A stretch of DNA of 64,000 bases. Origin: Rhexocercosporidium sp. MPI-PUGE-AT-0058 (taxonomy: Eukaryota; Ascomycota; Leotiomycetes; Helotiales). The notes beneath the pieces were generated by a model. That model was given only the letters and a program-made list of their open reading frames with translations, ran no database searches and was not told where the DNA came from. The stretch's first letter is position 1; every line of letters begins with the position of its first letter. Positions 23,153 to 36,100 of the stretch are shown one piece after another. A program made the translations under genes and the position numbers. Location of the stretch: NCBI GenBank assembly GCA_020746875.1, contig JAGTJL010000015.1, positions 620,001 through 684,000 of the forward strand. Reading direction: 5' to 3'.

Positions 23153-23736
23153 TGGAGGCTAGGTGGAATTAAGCGAGGAAAAGTCGCTTCCCTTTTCCTC
23201 CCCCCCATATGCCTCGCTTATTTGTTTTGAAAGTAGCAACATCACCGGAAATATAAGTTTCGGCTTCTTCAAGCACCTGACATGACTCAAAAATTATGAG
23301 AGTATATCACTAATCGATCGAACGTCCGCTTTATTATATAATCGAAGTATTAAGCAAGTATTTAAACAAATAACCCATAAGTAGACCGGTTTTTCAATAA
23401 ACGTCCACTCCCAAGGACTAAGCTAAAGTACAGCCAGTAGGAATTAATCATGATATGTGTCAGTATCACCTCACACTCTTTTGGAAGGCAATGTGTGTCT
23501 TCTGTCGAGTCCTTGTAAATATTCATCGAGTTTCTTGACTGCTTCGAATTAAATTATCAACCCCTCAGTCTTACATCCAGACACATACGATTTTATTTCC
23601 CAAGCCGAAGCCAAACCTCTAAATTTCTCTAGTTAAACTCAAGGAACATCTCGTCCCTTCAATCTCACTTCCCTCAGATGTGCCCTCTCCCGTGCTCTCA
23701 TCTTCCCTATCAACGACTGCTCAAGCATCGAACCTC
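23153..23736. other. AT-rich spacer
   Basis: AT-rich DNA between the VAO-type relic and a frameshifted small gene. No gene, repeat or RNA is supported. Confidence 0.4.
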
Positions 23737-24109
23737 TCAGGTTTTTGCTTTATCAGCAGACTTCTTACCATCTCTTTTATCGCCAATACCTGCAGTGGTT
23801 CCCTTCGACCCTTCACTGGTGTCCAAATGTTTGTCAACTTTGTCCTTTCCCTTTCCTCCCCTACCGCTGTTCCCACCTTTCGCTCCTGGTTTCGTCTCCA
23901 CGTCAGAATCTGAGTTCACATAAGTATCCACGATCTTATTCTTCAAGGTCCTCCATCTCTCTCTTGCCGCACTTTGCTTCAAATTCTTGACTTCTCCCTT
24001 GCTTCTGAACTCTCGTAGAATGAAATCCCATTTCCGTTTTGTTATCGTTTTGACTAGCGACGATGGAAAGGAGGAGGGCGTCCTTGGTTTTGATGTTGAG
24101 CTGTGACAT
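23737..24109 (-). pseudogene. Small basic, possibly Myb/SANT-like protein with a frameshift
   Basis: ATG 24109 starts MSQLNIKTKDALLLSIVASQ; around 24029-24035 the reading frame must shift by one base to continue as WDFILREFRSKGEVKN and SAARERWRTLKNKI. A Lys/Gly-rich tail follows (KPGAKGGNSGRGGKGKDK) to a stop at 23737. The pattern of a hydrophobic helix, then W-D-F-I, then ERWRTLK resembles small fungal SANT/Myb-like proteins that I know only by general appearance. One base shift cannot be repaired by splicing at that point, so this is either a recent pseudogene or a sequence error. No function is claimed. Confidence 0.4.
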
Positions 24110-26250
24110 GTTGTTGCTGAAATGCTTTTTCTTGTGGCTCTGTGATTGCTATGATCTGTTCGCTGGACATGGTATGGATGTTGTTCGTTGGTGAGAGAGG
24201 AGAAATGATCGATACATAAGAAGCTCCCAACACCAGCTGTTTCTACGAAGATCTAGGGTCTACTCAAATTACTGAAAATCTATTGATGATCTGTATCTAC
24301 AGAAAGCGAAAGATTCATCGCTTTTAGATAAGGGTTTTAATGTCGGAACGTGCTCGTTGTGTCTCTGCGTCATCTTTGATGTGATGGTAGGACGAGCTGT
24401 AAAAACCGCACTGCAGGCTTAGGCTCAGGCTCAGACAAATGTGCAGTTTGGTGCCTGTTTCAAGCCAGGCTATGTTCAAGAGATGAGTCCATGGAAAGCA
24501 GCATTGCTTCAAGTGTATACTCAAACTGACCTACTCACCGATGGTGCAATTGAAGACATGTACACTGACCTGGAAACGCCAATTAAGATGAGTAAAACCA
24601 ATGTCCAAGTTCAGGTGCCAACGAGAATGCCCACCTTCCATAGCTTGCGAGAGAGCGGAACCTGAACTTCTTCAAACAAGCACAAAACGGATGAAACCTC
24701 GAGTGCCATTGTGTATCTCACACCAACAAAAGGAGAAATGATATCAAAGTATCTGAAAGCTCACCTCAGAAGTCATCCTGCATCAACGGCACCCCTCCAG
24801 GCATCCTAGCTTCCACTGCTACTGTGATTATCACTATCGGGCTTCTCACTAGCATGTTCGGAATTCATTTTAATTCTGTTCCCGATCCGGGTCTCGTGTT
24901 ACGCAAGATAGTAGCGAAAGCTGTCCACAAGGAGGATTGGGTTGAGCCCCTAATGAAGGTGGAATTTCTAGGTTTTCAGCCTGTGCGGACTAGAATGGAC
25001 CTTTGTCTTTGGATTTATCTATCGTCTGCTGTGTATAGAGAATATATGACTCAGTACACACAAGCGGGAACATGAAATGTGGTGAGAAACATGTTGCACA
25101 AGATACTTGAGTGTTTGTTCAACGTGAATCAACGGATTGCAAGTCCATATGTACAAGCCTATCTGTATCGCAAGATATCTATACATTGAAAATCCTCCCC
25201 ATAGAAGGAGTTTCTATTTGTATGGGCGCAGAACCCCCTTTTCCACCGCAGAGAGTGAAGATTTGGCATGTCATAGGAGGCAAGTCAGTGTACAGCCATC
25301 CATCTGATAAAGATCAGACTCCCCACTCTAGGATACGCAGGGTTCGACACCTCTGACGGAGACTGCAATTGGACCTGTATATGTCCCCTAGTGAATGGTG
25401 GATGAGACACTGTAGCTCATCAATGGCGCGAAAGACATGCTAAGCCGTGCCTGCCCCAAAAGATTGACTTATGAATGGATTCCGAAAACGAGTTTTCGTC
25501 TCATCCCAAGAACCAATACCCGCATCCGAAGGAGGCAATACTTTCAAGAAGCAGCGACATATTCATGCACTACATGCACACCCAGAACCAAGTCCAACCA
25601 CCGCAATTTCAAGCGCAAGAAAATAGTTACGACATTCCCCTAGCTGCTCCTGACAGTACAGCAACGTGGTTTCTACGACATCATACGAGAAAACCTCCAC
25701 CGACGACAACTACTCCCCACGAAAAGCCTCTCACTAAAAAGGCATGTCCAGCCGAAAGAAACTGCGGTGATAAGTAAAGCAGGCTTTTAGTGAGCAAGGA
25801 AAAGTTTGGAACGTTGGATTAAAGTTGTGTAAAAGGTGGGGTGGAGGCGGACGCCACCACCATCATTCTCGCTCGCACTGCGAATCGATTCGCAATCGCA
25901 ATCGGAAAAGCTTCCGGAGATGACGATGATGGCGGAGATCTTCAGTTCCATCAGCCAATACAGACAACAAGTGTGGGACATGTTGTCTTCCAAATCTGTA
26001 TGAGGATGCCGAGGTAATGTTCTTGCGTATGCGTTTCTGTTGCCGTCTCGATTTCATGAGTAGATCGGTGTGCGTGATTTGGGAATGCTCTCCGTATGCC
26101 CTCAAGTGGTACATTTTTTTGCTGTATTCGAAGCTAGTAGCGTCCATTGGATGAATATCTCTTGTTTGCCATAGCATAAATGAAAGTAGGCAACCCTGCC
26201 CCAAAACGCCAAAACACCAAACCTTTTATATCACCCGTAACACAACTCCA
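24110..26250. other. Spacer with unassigned open frames
   Basis: Several coding-looking frames occur without recognisable homology. One, at 24441-24665 plus, continues beyond its TGA in the same frame to about 24810. Another lies at 24824-25075 plus. A 100-codon frame with its own ATG lies at 25475-25777 plus and is Pro/His-rich. They may be debris of older genes. No splice-linked model was found. Confidence 0.35.
25475..25777 (+). CDS. Hypothetical small protein, 100 aa (doubtful)
   Basis: An ATG-initiated frame beginning MDSENEFSSHPKNQYPHP and ending KKACPAERNCGDK. The composition is polar, with Pro-Pro-Thr and basic runs in the second half. There is no signal peptide, membrane segment or known motif. 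I list it only because it has a proper start and length; it could easily be chance. Confidence 0.2.
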   Translation: MDSENEFSSHPKNQYPHPKEAILSRSSDIFMHYMHTQNQVQPPQFQAQENSYDIPLAAPDSTATWFLRHHTRKPPPTTTTPHEKPLTKKACPAERNCGDK

Positions 26251-27147
26251 TCAAGCCTCTACAGCACCAGGTAGGACACCCCCTTTGGCCTTCCACTTCC
26301 CCACTCTACGTCTGATATCCGCAGGCGTCTGCTGCATAGGATTGAGTTTCCGGTCTCTAGCCATCTTCTCGAAATCCTCACCCCACTTCCCCACCAACCG
26401 CTCAATCCACTCCTTCTCCCTCTCACTCTGACTCCTCTCCCTCTTCTCAGGAACCATGCTAGCCTGCTCCTCCAACTTCCTTACAATCTCATTCTTGCTC
26501 TTCCCCTTCTTATTCTTCCCAGTCCCCGCTTCGTTTTCAAACCCCTCAAAGACTTCCCCATCGTCCTCCGCGCCCTCGAAATCCATCGCCTCGACCACAT
26601 TCAGTGGATCATTGAGCGGATTGTCGTCTTCGGCGTGGATGACACGTAGGATCTTGCCTGTTTCGGGATCTCGCTCGACGCGTGCGGATACGGGTGCGAA
26701 TTGTTTGGGGATGGCATTAGAGATGGCGAGTTTGGATGTCGTGGAGGTTTTGGAGACGTCGCCTGCTCGCAGCTTCTCGATGCCGCCGGTTGCAGAGTTG
26801 AGACGTGAAGTTAGGCCTAGGCGGCGGTAGTTTTGTGTGAGGGTTTCGTCTTGGTTCCTAGAGTGAAGAAGGAAGGTTAGTTACTGCTTTCTACTTGGAT
26901 TGGAATGGATTCGGGTGGATCTCAAAAGCGCTGGAGAGGTTGGAGTGGGAATGATATTGGGATTCACTCCGTAATAGACCTATAGAAGAGCCTCTCCAGA
27001 TATAGAAGACAACAGACAGAGAAGAGAGACAAACCAATTCGCAGCAATAATCGGATTGCCCAACGGATTAACCCTCTTAGACTTGGGCTTCATCTTGATC
27101 TTCGGGATCGAAGATCTCTTCTTCTTCTTCTGCAATTCGCGACCCAT
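26251..27147 (-). CDS. NOP16: Nucleolar protein 16, 60S ribosome biogenesis
   Basis: Two exons: 27035-27147 and 26251-26857, with a 177-bp intron; 239 aa. The N-terminus MGRELQKKKKRSSIPKIKMK is the basic start typical of Nop16. The splice rebuilds ANWNQDETLTQNYRRLGL, the conserved family core. The middle holds ERDPETGKILRVIH and a DDNPLNDPL segment, followed by an acidic patch and ending with the WGEDFEKMARDRKLNPMQQT motif and a basic tail. Nop16 is a constituent of nucleolar pre-60S particles needed for 25S rRNA processing. Two CACGTG boxes lie 190-220 bp upstream of the ATG. Length and motif order match the family. Confidence 0.96.
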
Positions 27148-27337
27148 GATCGCAGATTTCCCTTTTTAAATTTTCTTACAGCTCGTCCCTTGGTTCTCGG
27201 TTGGAATGTTTCGGTTTGTTGGGAGGTAGGTATTATCGTGGTGGAGAGCAAGTTTCATTGACGTCGTCTCTTGTATCCAAGCTCACAATCTCGAAATGAG
27301 AAATCGAAGAAAATTGTTTAAGCTTAAAATGTTATCT

Positions 27338-27366
27338 CACGTGCTGATAAGCCACCCACACACGTG
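27338..27366. promoter_or_regulatory. Paired CACGTG boxes upstream of NOP16
   Basis: CACGTG occurs at 27338-27343 and again at 27361-27366, centres 23 bp apart (about two helical turns). In fungi this palindrome is the core site of Cbf1-type bHLH proteins. Seen: the sites and spacing. Inferred: function. Confidence 0.5.
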
Positions 27367-27583
27367 GGCTGAAACGTGATATCACCACTCCACCTAGAAT
27401 CTGAGATTCCCACCTCCTCCTCCAAAGTCCCAATTACTTCAGATTTAAGAAAAGAAGACCCAAGAAGGGAAGGAGACGTCCATTCTGAGACATTTGTTAA
27501 TCTATTATCTATTTCCCTAGTTGCTTGTTCAAGAACGTGCAGCTGTCAGACGATACATGCCAACGCAGATAAAGTAAGTGATC

Positions 27584-27883
27584 ATGGATCTCATCCCATC
27601 CCAATCCCTCACTCTCACCCCTCCTCCTTACGAACTCAACCCCCACGTCCCCCCTCTCTCTCTCACTGCTCCTATCTCAAACCAAACCCTCACCACAGCA
27701 CTATCGGAAATCTCACTACTCCTTCCAAGATCCTTCTGTCACTCACATGTCCGAAATCAACGACTCGTCATGAAACCACGACGTCAGTCCTCCAAGCTTG
27801 GTCCCTCCCTCCCCACCTTCTCAAGGTGGCAACTCACTCACAAATACCTTCCATTCTCAAAACCAAACACCAGGAAAATATAG
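27584..27883 (+). CDS. Hypothetical small protein, 99 aa (doubtful)
   Basis: An ATG-initiated frame, MDLIPSQSLTLTPPPYELNP, within a C/T-rich stretch divergent to NOP16. A GTAAGT donor-like site lies ten bases before the ATG, so it might be part of a spliced leader instead. The Pro/Ser/Leu composition is what CT-rich DNA gives by chance. No motif is seen. Confidence 0.2.
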   Translation: MDLIPSQSLTLTPPPYELNPHVPPLSLTAPISNQTLTTALSEISLLLPRSFCHSHVRNQRLVMKPRRQSSKLGPSLPTFSRWQLTHKYLPFSKPNTRKI

Positions 27884-30800
27884 TACCTGCCACACCTCTT
27901 CCCTCTCTGTCATGCCGTACAAAGCAGTACAAAGCGCAGCAGCACGCACACACACGTAGCCCTACCGGTATTCACCTCCTCCTACACCTCCTCACAATCA
28001 ATATAAATTACACCACCACCAACCACACCGTACCAGTCTTCTACAAATTTTTTTTTGGTGAAATAAATGAAGAAATACTACCCTGGTAATCCGCTAGTAC
28101 AGTATTACAATACATCTCCCACGCGCAAGCCTCTCTCATAGTTCTATTTCCACCCCTCATCTCAAATCAAATACGCATTAATTACGCCAAAAGATAAATT
28201 AAAAAAAAAAAAAATAACCCGAGATGGAAGATCCCGATGGGATGTAGATGGGAGTCAAATATCGGAAAGGGATTCACATGTACTGTACTTTGCCTTCTCC
28301 ATGCATGCGCATTGATCATTCCCACATTTCGGATCTTACTGGAATATATTAAAAAAAAACCCCCCCATCCGTTTTCCACCGTGTTCATGTCATGTTGTGA
28401 CACCTGAAAGCACAACACACCTTGTTACACGGTTTACACGGTTTGCACACACCTAAGTGACCTCACCTCACCTCACCCACGCCTCCTCACCTACCTCACT
28501 CACCTCCCACACGAATCCAACCCTTCCACCACCACATTCTAGAATCGCCAAGCCCCCCCCCTCCCCTTCTTCCCTCTTCCAAGTCCAGCCCTCTCGATCT
28601 ACAAATCCATCCCATCACACATCACACATCTCGCATCACCAGCCAGCTTGCATGCCATGCCATGCCAAGCCCACCGCCCATCCCCCTCGTAACGTTTCAT
28701 CTCCTTCCTATCTCAGATCTGCAGAGCCAGAGCCAGTGCCAGTGCCATTGCTAGAGCTTGCCCTGCTTCTGCCTCTGCCTCTACTTCTACTTCTACGCCA
28801 CAGCAGAGCGACAGCACCAACAGCACAGCACCAACATGAAAGACCGCGGATAGGCTCCGCTTAAGCGCTGCACCTCTTCTCCTCTGCTGCTACTCGTCCT
28901 CTCATCGTCCTAGATTCAACCCCCCCTCTCTCTCCCCCCTAATAAAAAAAAAAACCGGGAATCTTTTGGACGGTCCGTCAAATCAGCGGTGTAGATAAGA
29001 TCCCGCGAGGCTGCGCTGAGAAGCAGGCAGGTAAGTTACTGTAGGCAGGCAGAAGAACGGAGGGTTAGAAGTAGCCCCATAATCTGGTATTCTACATTTC
29101 GGAGGCGGGAAGCACTCCACTCTAGTCTATTCCGTACGGGCGGACGGTGAAATGTTGTCTAGTTAGTATGTTGTGATTACTAACTCCAGTTCCAAAACAT
29201 TTCCTTTTTTCAAATATCGGCGTTCGGCGTCGGCGATATAGCTAGCGGGTAGCTCTCTCTCACTCGGAAACGGGTATCTCACTGTTACACAGCACACGGG
29301 AAGGGGCGATCGCGGTTTATGTTGTGTCGTGTTGGTGTCGTATTCACAGTGCGGTGTAGTCTTAGGGGCAGAGGTCAATCGCAGCGAGTGCCCGTCTCTC
29401 GGGTTTTCGTCCCCCCAAGACATAGGGAAAGGACTAGCAAACCAGACCAAAGTAGCGACATATCGAGGAAAAGTATTGAAAACCCGGGATACGAGTGAGT
29501 TCCCTTTCTTTCCGTGGGTAGTGACAGAAAGAGAGCGAGCGCGTAGCAGCAGCGCCTGCGCAAGAGAGAACAGAGCACCAAGAGACCATGGCCGGAGAAA
29601 TGTCCTGATCGAGATAGCTTTTCACCACTCCGTCCTCAGCGCCGGGGTGGAGTCAAAAGAACCAGATCTTTAGACTTTTTCAACTCGTCTATCACAAGCC
29701 GAACTTTACTTTTCTCATCTCATTTCTGTCTCATCGATCGCTTGCTTCCGAGAAAGGACTGTGCTTTACTGTAATTCCTCCCTGCAAACTCAGATATCAG
29801 GATTTCGGCATGTCGTCAGATGTGGTCAGTGATGGTAAGAGCTCTGCCTCCTTGGAAACAATTTCGAGTTCGGATCAGAGCTTGGAGAGGGCGCGAAATG
29901 CTAAGTAGCGGGGAAGAAAGACGGCGGCGGCGGTCAGTATGGAATTAGTGTGAGGCCATCAATATCAAGGTTTGGCCATTATTTAGTGTACGTGCTTTGA
30001 GTGAAGCCGTTCTGTGTCCTGTGTTTACGTGATGGTGAAGATAGCAGCAGGATTAGTCGAGGAGAGAGAACGGCTGGACTGTGAAGTGACAACGATATTC
30101 CATGCCTGCCAGTACGTATGGATAATTCAGGTCACACCGACTCAGGGGTCAGCAGTAATATTCGACTCTCATTGGACAGACCGAAGAGATTCAGATGACG
30201 GTTCCTGGAGACGAGGTCATTCGATAGGTGGGCAGGCTCGCAGGTTCAAATCGAATGGCTCTGTTCGTTGTTCGGCGGCTTCCATGGTGGCTGGAACGAA
30301 CGCTTCGATGCAGACTTCGATGGCTTCTAGTGGCCTCCGAGCCGTGTTCTTAGTCAAAGATAGCGCAATATGTGAGCACGCATCGCATCGCCCGCCACTA
30401 GTGGAGAGAGATCCCTGGAGCTGCATTAGTGTTGAGCTACGACCAGGATCCGTGGTCCGAAGAGCTGTCATTGGTGGAGCTGTCCAGGAACCCTGAGTAG
30501 TGGCCCTTTCTGGATTGCGCGCCCGTAGTCAGACTTCGAGGCTCGTTGAGGTGAGATGGGATGTGGTGTTGATGCCTCGTCTCGTCGCTACTGGTGTTGA
30601 CAAGCGTGATCCTACAAAGCCATCGGCCTTGACACCTACCTATCCTATCTTATGGCGGAATTGCGCGGACTGCCAGATGCGATGGTTGAAGCGTAAATAA
30701 GCGTAAACAGCCGTCTGACTCTCAGTCCCTTATCTTGCAAGATCGAAAAAGTCTAAGTGATTGTACCCGTAAACTGTGAAGATCGCGCGAAGAGACAGGG

Positions 30801-32770
30801 TGAGGGGTCCTGCCAATACTTGACTAATTGCCAGGCCTGTCCTAATCTTCCTTATCGGACTTTTTGCTCGTGTTTATTTTTATCTTGACGTCAGTGTAAC
30901 TTTATATACGAAAGAATCAAACGAGATGGATACGGGCACACACCGTGAAGACGCGAGAGATCGTCAGAGTTCGAAAAGAGCTTTGCAATCATAGACTCCA
31001 CAACGACGATGCAGGTGGTGTTCTAGAAGCATGGAATCGCACGACTATGATTGTAGCAAGTCTTGGCGTCGTGGGATGGTGATTGAAAGGGGGGAAGGTG
31101 GAAGGTGGAAGAGGAGGAACCTGGAAAACATGCAGCCTCCTACTGCCCCTCCAAGGCTGTCACGGACCCTTTGACGCGCTTTTGGCTCCTGTCAGTGTTG
31201 TTTATTGTCAACGGTTGAGCCAGCTTGAGAGAGCTTGAGCTGTTCAAATGCAGAACGGCATGCAGAAGGTCAGGGTACCAAGGTAGGGGTAGGTCTGCTC
31301 GTAGCATGATTTCGAGCTGCAATATCATGTATTTTATATTACCGTCCCTCCCACACGCGCGATCCAAGTCATGCTGCCCAAGTCATGTCGGCGCATGTAC
31401 GCATGCTGTAGGAACAGCTCTTGGACAGCAGATGCGATTGATGGACGTGAGGGCTCATGACTGTTGGCGTCAGTCAGTCCTGACAAACGTGATGTGTTGT
31501 GATATGCTGGATGCGATGCGATGCCAGCAACTGCCAGCTAAGGTAGTCTAGCCAGGTAGGTACGGATGGTGGCATGAAGCATGGATGATGGAAATAGCTG
31601 CGCTCAGGGCGCGGCACCTCTTCCTCTTCTTCTCATCACCCCTCCTCACCAACCACTCACACCATCATCTGAAGGCTGCCTGCCTGTCGATTCACACTTG
31701 CTTTGCTGTGCTGTGCATGCGCGCATTCCTTATCTCTAGTCATTGCTTATCGTTGCTTCCAAAGCACTGTGCCTTGAACGTGCTCCGTACTGCAAGGTTC
31801 ATTGACTGGGTATATTTGCAGGCCGAGGATGAAATAGATTGCTCTGCCAGCCGTTGAGGAGCCTGCTAGGCGGATCCCCGTCCTGAGAATTGGCTCATCA
31901 TCGGTACGGCAGTGGGCTGTAAAGAGGCCATTGCGGTTGGATCGCGGGATATTTATTTGTGAAATCCCTTCAAACTATATCATTGGCCCTTTGCAACCTC
32001 GGGATGGATCATGGTGTGTAGGAGAGTTTGAAAAACGCCATTTTTCAACGGCCGGGCTGGGGGCTCTCTGGCAGTCAAGCATTCATTCATACGGCATTGC
32101 CGCGGGAGCCAAACAAATCATCCCATACTCATATCCACATCCACAGGATCTGGTGGCATCTGCATCTGTTGTTGTGTCGCCCCCCACCGACATCAGCCAT
32201 GTCTCTGCCAGTAAGTCCCACACCCACCTCACACCCACACCACGACCAGCCAATTCGCCGTCAATGGCTGATTGACGCCTGTGGCTTTTCACTTTCGATG
32301 TTCCCGAGGTGAAGCGGGCGGCGAGCGGCAAACAAGAAATATGGAATCATCATGGAAGGAATCGAAGAAAGCAAAGAAGGCAGCCCGCCATCCAGCCGCC
32401 GCTTCGATCCCGCCTCATCCTCTCTTGTCTTGTCTTGTCCTGCCGTACCTTGCCTTGACTAATTGCCTTCCTTGTCTTGCATCTCGTCTTCGATTTCGGC
32501 CCCCTTCGAAAGTTCGGTTGACTTGCTGTACAACATGATTGCATTGTCGCGCTGGCGGGCACTTCATCTCATCTCATCTCCGCTGGTGCAGACTTCCAAA
32601 CACGCTACCCAAATCTTAGATCTTGGTGGCGCGTGAATCGCGACATATGGCGACGATGGTGAGGACACTCGCTAATTAGTTTCCGTTTTCTTGATAATGC
32701 ATTGTTTTGGAAGCGGCTGGAGGCGAAGCGAGGGGGGGAAGTAATCTATTTTCCTGTTGTCGCGCATTGT

Positions 32771-32826
32771 TGGTGCTGGTGCTGGTGCTTGTGCTGGTGC
32801 TGGCGTCGGCGTCGGCGATGATGATG
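32771..32826. repeat. GGTGCT/GGCGTC compound microsatellite
   Basis: Copies of GGTGCT pass into GGCGTC and then GAT repeats. The unit is the same as that of the array at 10619-10651. Confidence 0.85.
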
Positions 32827-33245
32827 GAAATAGCGGTTGATGGCGAGTGAGGCTTGAGCCACCCCGAAGCCTGAGCCCGAGCATGGCAGGCAAGGCGAAG
32901 CTAGGCAAGCAGGGGAGGGCATCAGGGCATTGTTACAGTAGCTTCAGAGGTTATCGTTAGCGGGCACCGGACGGTCCTTGTTCTGCTTCTACGGAGGAGG
33001 GAGGGAGCGAGGGACAGGGCAATGGAACTCCCGGCCGGGGCGATTGACAGGCTCTCCCCGGCGGCGGCGCTTCACATGATAGCACCGGCTCTGGAGAACT
33101 GAAGGTCTGTGGTTGAGTTTGAGTAGTTGAGTTGAAAATCAACCACGGGCTCGGTGATTGTAAGTACGGCTGGTGGTGCAGATGGCAGATGGCAGATGGC
33201 AGGTTGGCGCGATGTTTGTGTGCTGCCCAGGGACCCAGGATGTGG

Positions 33246-33272
33246 GAATGGGATGGGATGGGATGGGATGGG
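33246..33272. repeat. GGGAT pentanucleotide microsatellite
   Basis: About five copies of GGGAT, one of several five-base arrays flanking the Zn2Cys6 regulator. Confidence 0.9.
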
Positions 33273-35288
33273 CATGGATAGCCTGCGATGTCATGCGCAA
33301 CAGCTTCAATCAACGATCAAGAAGGAAGGAGCGACAAAACAAGAAGGCAACGGCAAAGACAAGGAGAAATCAAACAAATAAGCTTAATGTCTCTCGCTCG
33401 CATCACCCCTCCATCCCTCCCTCCCTCATGGCTGCGCAGCCATCATCATCAAGTGCAAAAGTCTAAGAAGCTTAAGCTCGGAAACTCTCGCTCGACCTCT
33501 GATTTGCGCCATCCCGTCATGAGCACGCCTCAACCTTGAATGCAGACGGCTCGACCTGATCGAACTGCCTGGTTGAGACGGTGCAGCGAATTACGGCTTG
33601 TGATCATCCTCCTCATCGCGACTGAGGTGGTTGCACTTACCATCTTCTGCTTCGTCTTTGGCTTGCTGCAAGACATCAATCGCATCAGACCCTTCCCATC
33701 CTGACGAAACTCGGGAGAGCCAACGCCAACTGAAGCGGGTGCGGGTGGGTGGGAGGAAGGAAGGAAGGCTGTGAGAAGAACGGTACTGTACCGCTGTTTG
33801 AAGCTATCGAGCGGCACGGAGCAATCTACAGATGTAGACGCCGTTTGCAGATTGCAAATGAGGGGAAAGGGGAGACTTTGACTAATAGGTGAGTTGTCGC
33901 TGACACTATTACCTACGAAGTTCAGATGGGAAACGAGAGGGGAGAGGGGAGAAGAGGAAGCAAGTTGTTGGAAATGAGAAATGAGGGGGAAGCTGGGACT
34001 AAATGATCTAGTTATGCTTGTGCGACTGGCAAAGTTGTTAATTTATAAATAACGAAACTGGAGGACTAAATAGGTAAGGAGTTTGATGGAAAGGTGTCTC
34101 GACAAGATCGACGTTCCGACTTAGTGTTTTTTTTTGCTTGCACTATGGAACGAGGACAGGTCGTCTATTCGTGCTTGGGATCCTGAGCTGCTCGACTAGT
34201 GCCAGGACTAACTGGTCCCTGGAATTTTGAGGGGGAGATTTACACTTACCGGAGTCCGAAATCTGGAGGTACAGGTCTACTAACTTCGTAAGTACATACA
34301 GTTTGTTACTAATAAGTCTTAGACAAAGTGCAAACAAGGTAACTGCAGTCGATCACCTCTTCCTCAACCAAAATCCTTCCAATTCAAAGTTGGGAGAGGG
34401 GAAGTCTCGACTACCTACTTTCCTGGTGAGGTACGGAGTAGTTCCCTTCTGGGTGTAGAGGGCATGGCAAGGCAGGGCAGGGCTAAGGAGGAAGACATTA
34501 CAGTCCCTATGCAGTTCTTGTGCAGCAGGTACCGACCAGGGGCGGGGATGGGAGAGGGGAGAGGGGATTCACAAATGCAAGCGCTGAGAGGGGGGAAGAA
34601 AGGCCTCTCGAAGCTCTCGAAGCAGAGCCAGTCCCTTCATGCTTGTACTGTATGCCTGTATGCCTGTATGGAAGGCTGCAGAGAGCTTCCATTCCTCTGC
34701 AGAGAAGGGTCGAAGCCGAGACCAAGACGCGAGACCGAGTCCACTAGGCTGGCCGGCGAGCATGTGTGATTGGCGGCGCATGTCGGGGAAAGAAAGGCAG
34801 GCTGTGGAAGAAGGCAGAGTGGATGGCAGAGTGGCTGGCAGTGGGGGGAGGGGGGTTGTGGTGGCAGTCGCTTTGCAGATACGCAGATGGAGGGAGAGAG
34901 GGAGATGCAGATGCAGACGTGATGTGATGGGATGCACTCGGGAATGGAGCCATGAGGATGAGAGCGCCTCGGCTGTGGCGAACCCTTGTCTGCGAGGTGT
35001 AACAACTCTCTCAGTCTGTGGTGTGAGGGAGAGGGTGAGGTGAGGTGGTCGTCGGGTCTCCCTCCCCCTCTCCCTCCCCTCTCTCTTCTTTTCAGCCCCT
35101 GTCGTCGGTGGATAGACCCTGGCTGAGGCTAGTGCCTTTACTTCGGAGCTAAGTGACGCCCCCCGGTCGATTTCTTGGTCGCGCGCCCCCTGCTATTTCC
35201 TGCTTAATCCCCTCCCCCCTGTATCCCTGCTCGCTTCAAGTGCGATTCGCCCCCCCTGTCGCGCCCGCCGTGCTGATCGACGCTCAGA

Positions 35289-35325
35289 TCAAGTCAAGTC
35301 AAGTCAAGTCAAGTCAAGTCAAGCC
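35289..35325. repeat. AAGTC pentanucleotide microsatellite
   Basis: Six perfect AAGTC copies plus degenerate ends, about 1.1 kb before the regulator's ATG and possibly within its leader. Confidence 0.92.
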
Positions 35326-35628
35326 AGGTCAGTAAGGTTCAGCAGTAAGGTTCAGCAGTAGAGTAAGGTCAGAGAGAGGTCAGTCCGGGCAAGTGAGGAA
35401 ATGCTACTCGGCACACACTTTCATATCATCCTCACAACTCAGAACTCAGAACTGGTTCTCAGTCGCTGTCACTCGCGCGGGCAACGGGCCCAGCCTACTT
35501 TCGCTGCAGCTTCTCTACTCACTCCCTTTGTAAATCTTCATAACCTTCAGTAGAGTGTCTAGTCTATAGGTCCCCTTCCCTTCCCTTCTGTCCTCTCATC
35601 CTAACTATCCACCGAACCGATCGATCAC

Positions 35629-35678
35629 CGAACCGAACCAAACTAAACCGAACCAAACCAAACCAAACCAAACCAAAT
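35629..35678. repeat. AACCA/AACCG pentanucleotide microsatellite
   Basis: About ten imperfect five-base units, AACCG changing to AACCA, followed by C/T-rich low-complexity DNA to 36.2 kb. Confidence 0.88.
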
Positions 35679-36077
35679 CCCCTGCCATACTCCGGAGTCG
35701 TGCCCTGCCCTACCGTATCCTCTCCTCCCCTGCCCTGTCCTGCCTCACCTTGCCCTGCCTGTTCTCTGCCTGCCTGCCTGTTGGCCTCCTGCTTGCCTCC
35801 TCTTACTGTTGCTACTGTTGCTGCTGCTGCTGCTACTCTTCTTCGTCTTCTTCTTCTTCCCCCCCACCCCCCATGCACCAGTCAGTCAGTCACTCTAAAT
35901 CAAGTCCAGTCAAATCTCCCTTCCTCCTATCCTATCAGATCACATCCACCCTCTCCTCTCCCTCTCCCGCCAGTAGTAAACAAGTACAGCACAGTCCAGT
36001 ACAAGTCCAGTACAGTAGTCTAATCCTAAATCCATATCCCTCTATCCCCAATCCATCCATATCCCCCTCCCCCTTCC

Positions 36078-36100
36078 CCTACCCTACCCTACCCTACCCT
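36078..36100. repeat. ACCCT pentanucleotide microsatellite
   Basis: Four copies of ACCCT in a long pyrimidine tract. The unit has five bases, so it is not the fungal telomere repeat. Confidence 0.85.

Noticed and set aside
27376..28089. 237-codon frame divergent from NOP16
   Set aside because: The composition follows the CT-rich DNA (Ser/Pro/Thr/His), with no motif; only a weaker 99-codon alternative was kept as doubtful.
30014..30496. 160-codon plus-strand frame in a GC-richer block
   Set aside because: An equally open minus-strand frame overlaps it, neither has motifs, and the start is not a convincing ATG context.
36078..36100. CCCTA-like array as an interstitial telomere
   Set aside because: The unit is five bases (ACCCT), not the six-base fungal telomere unit, and there are only four copies.
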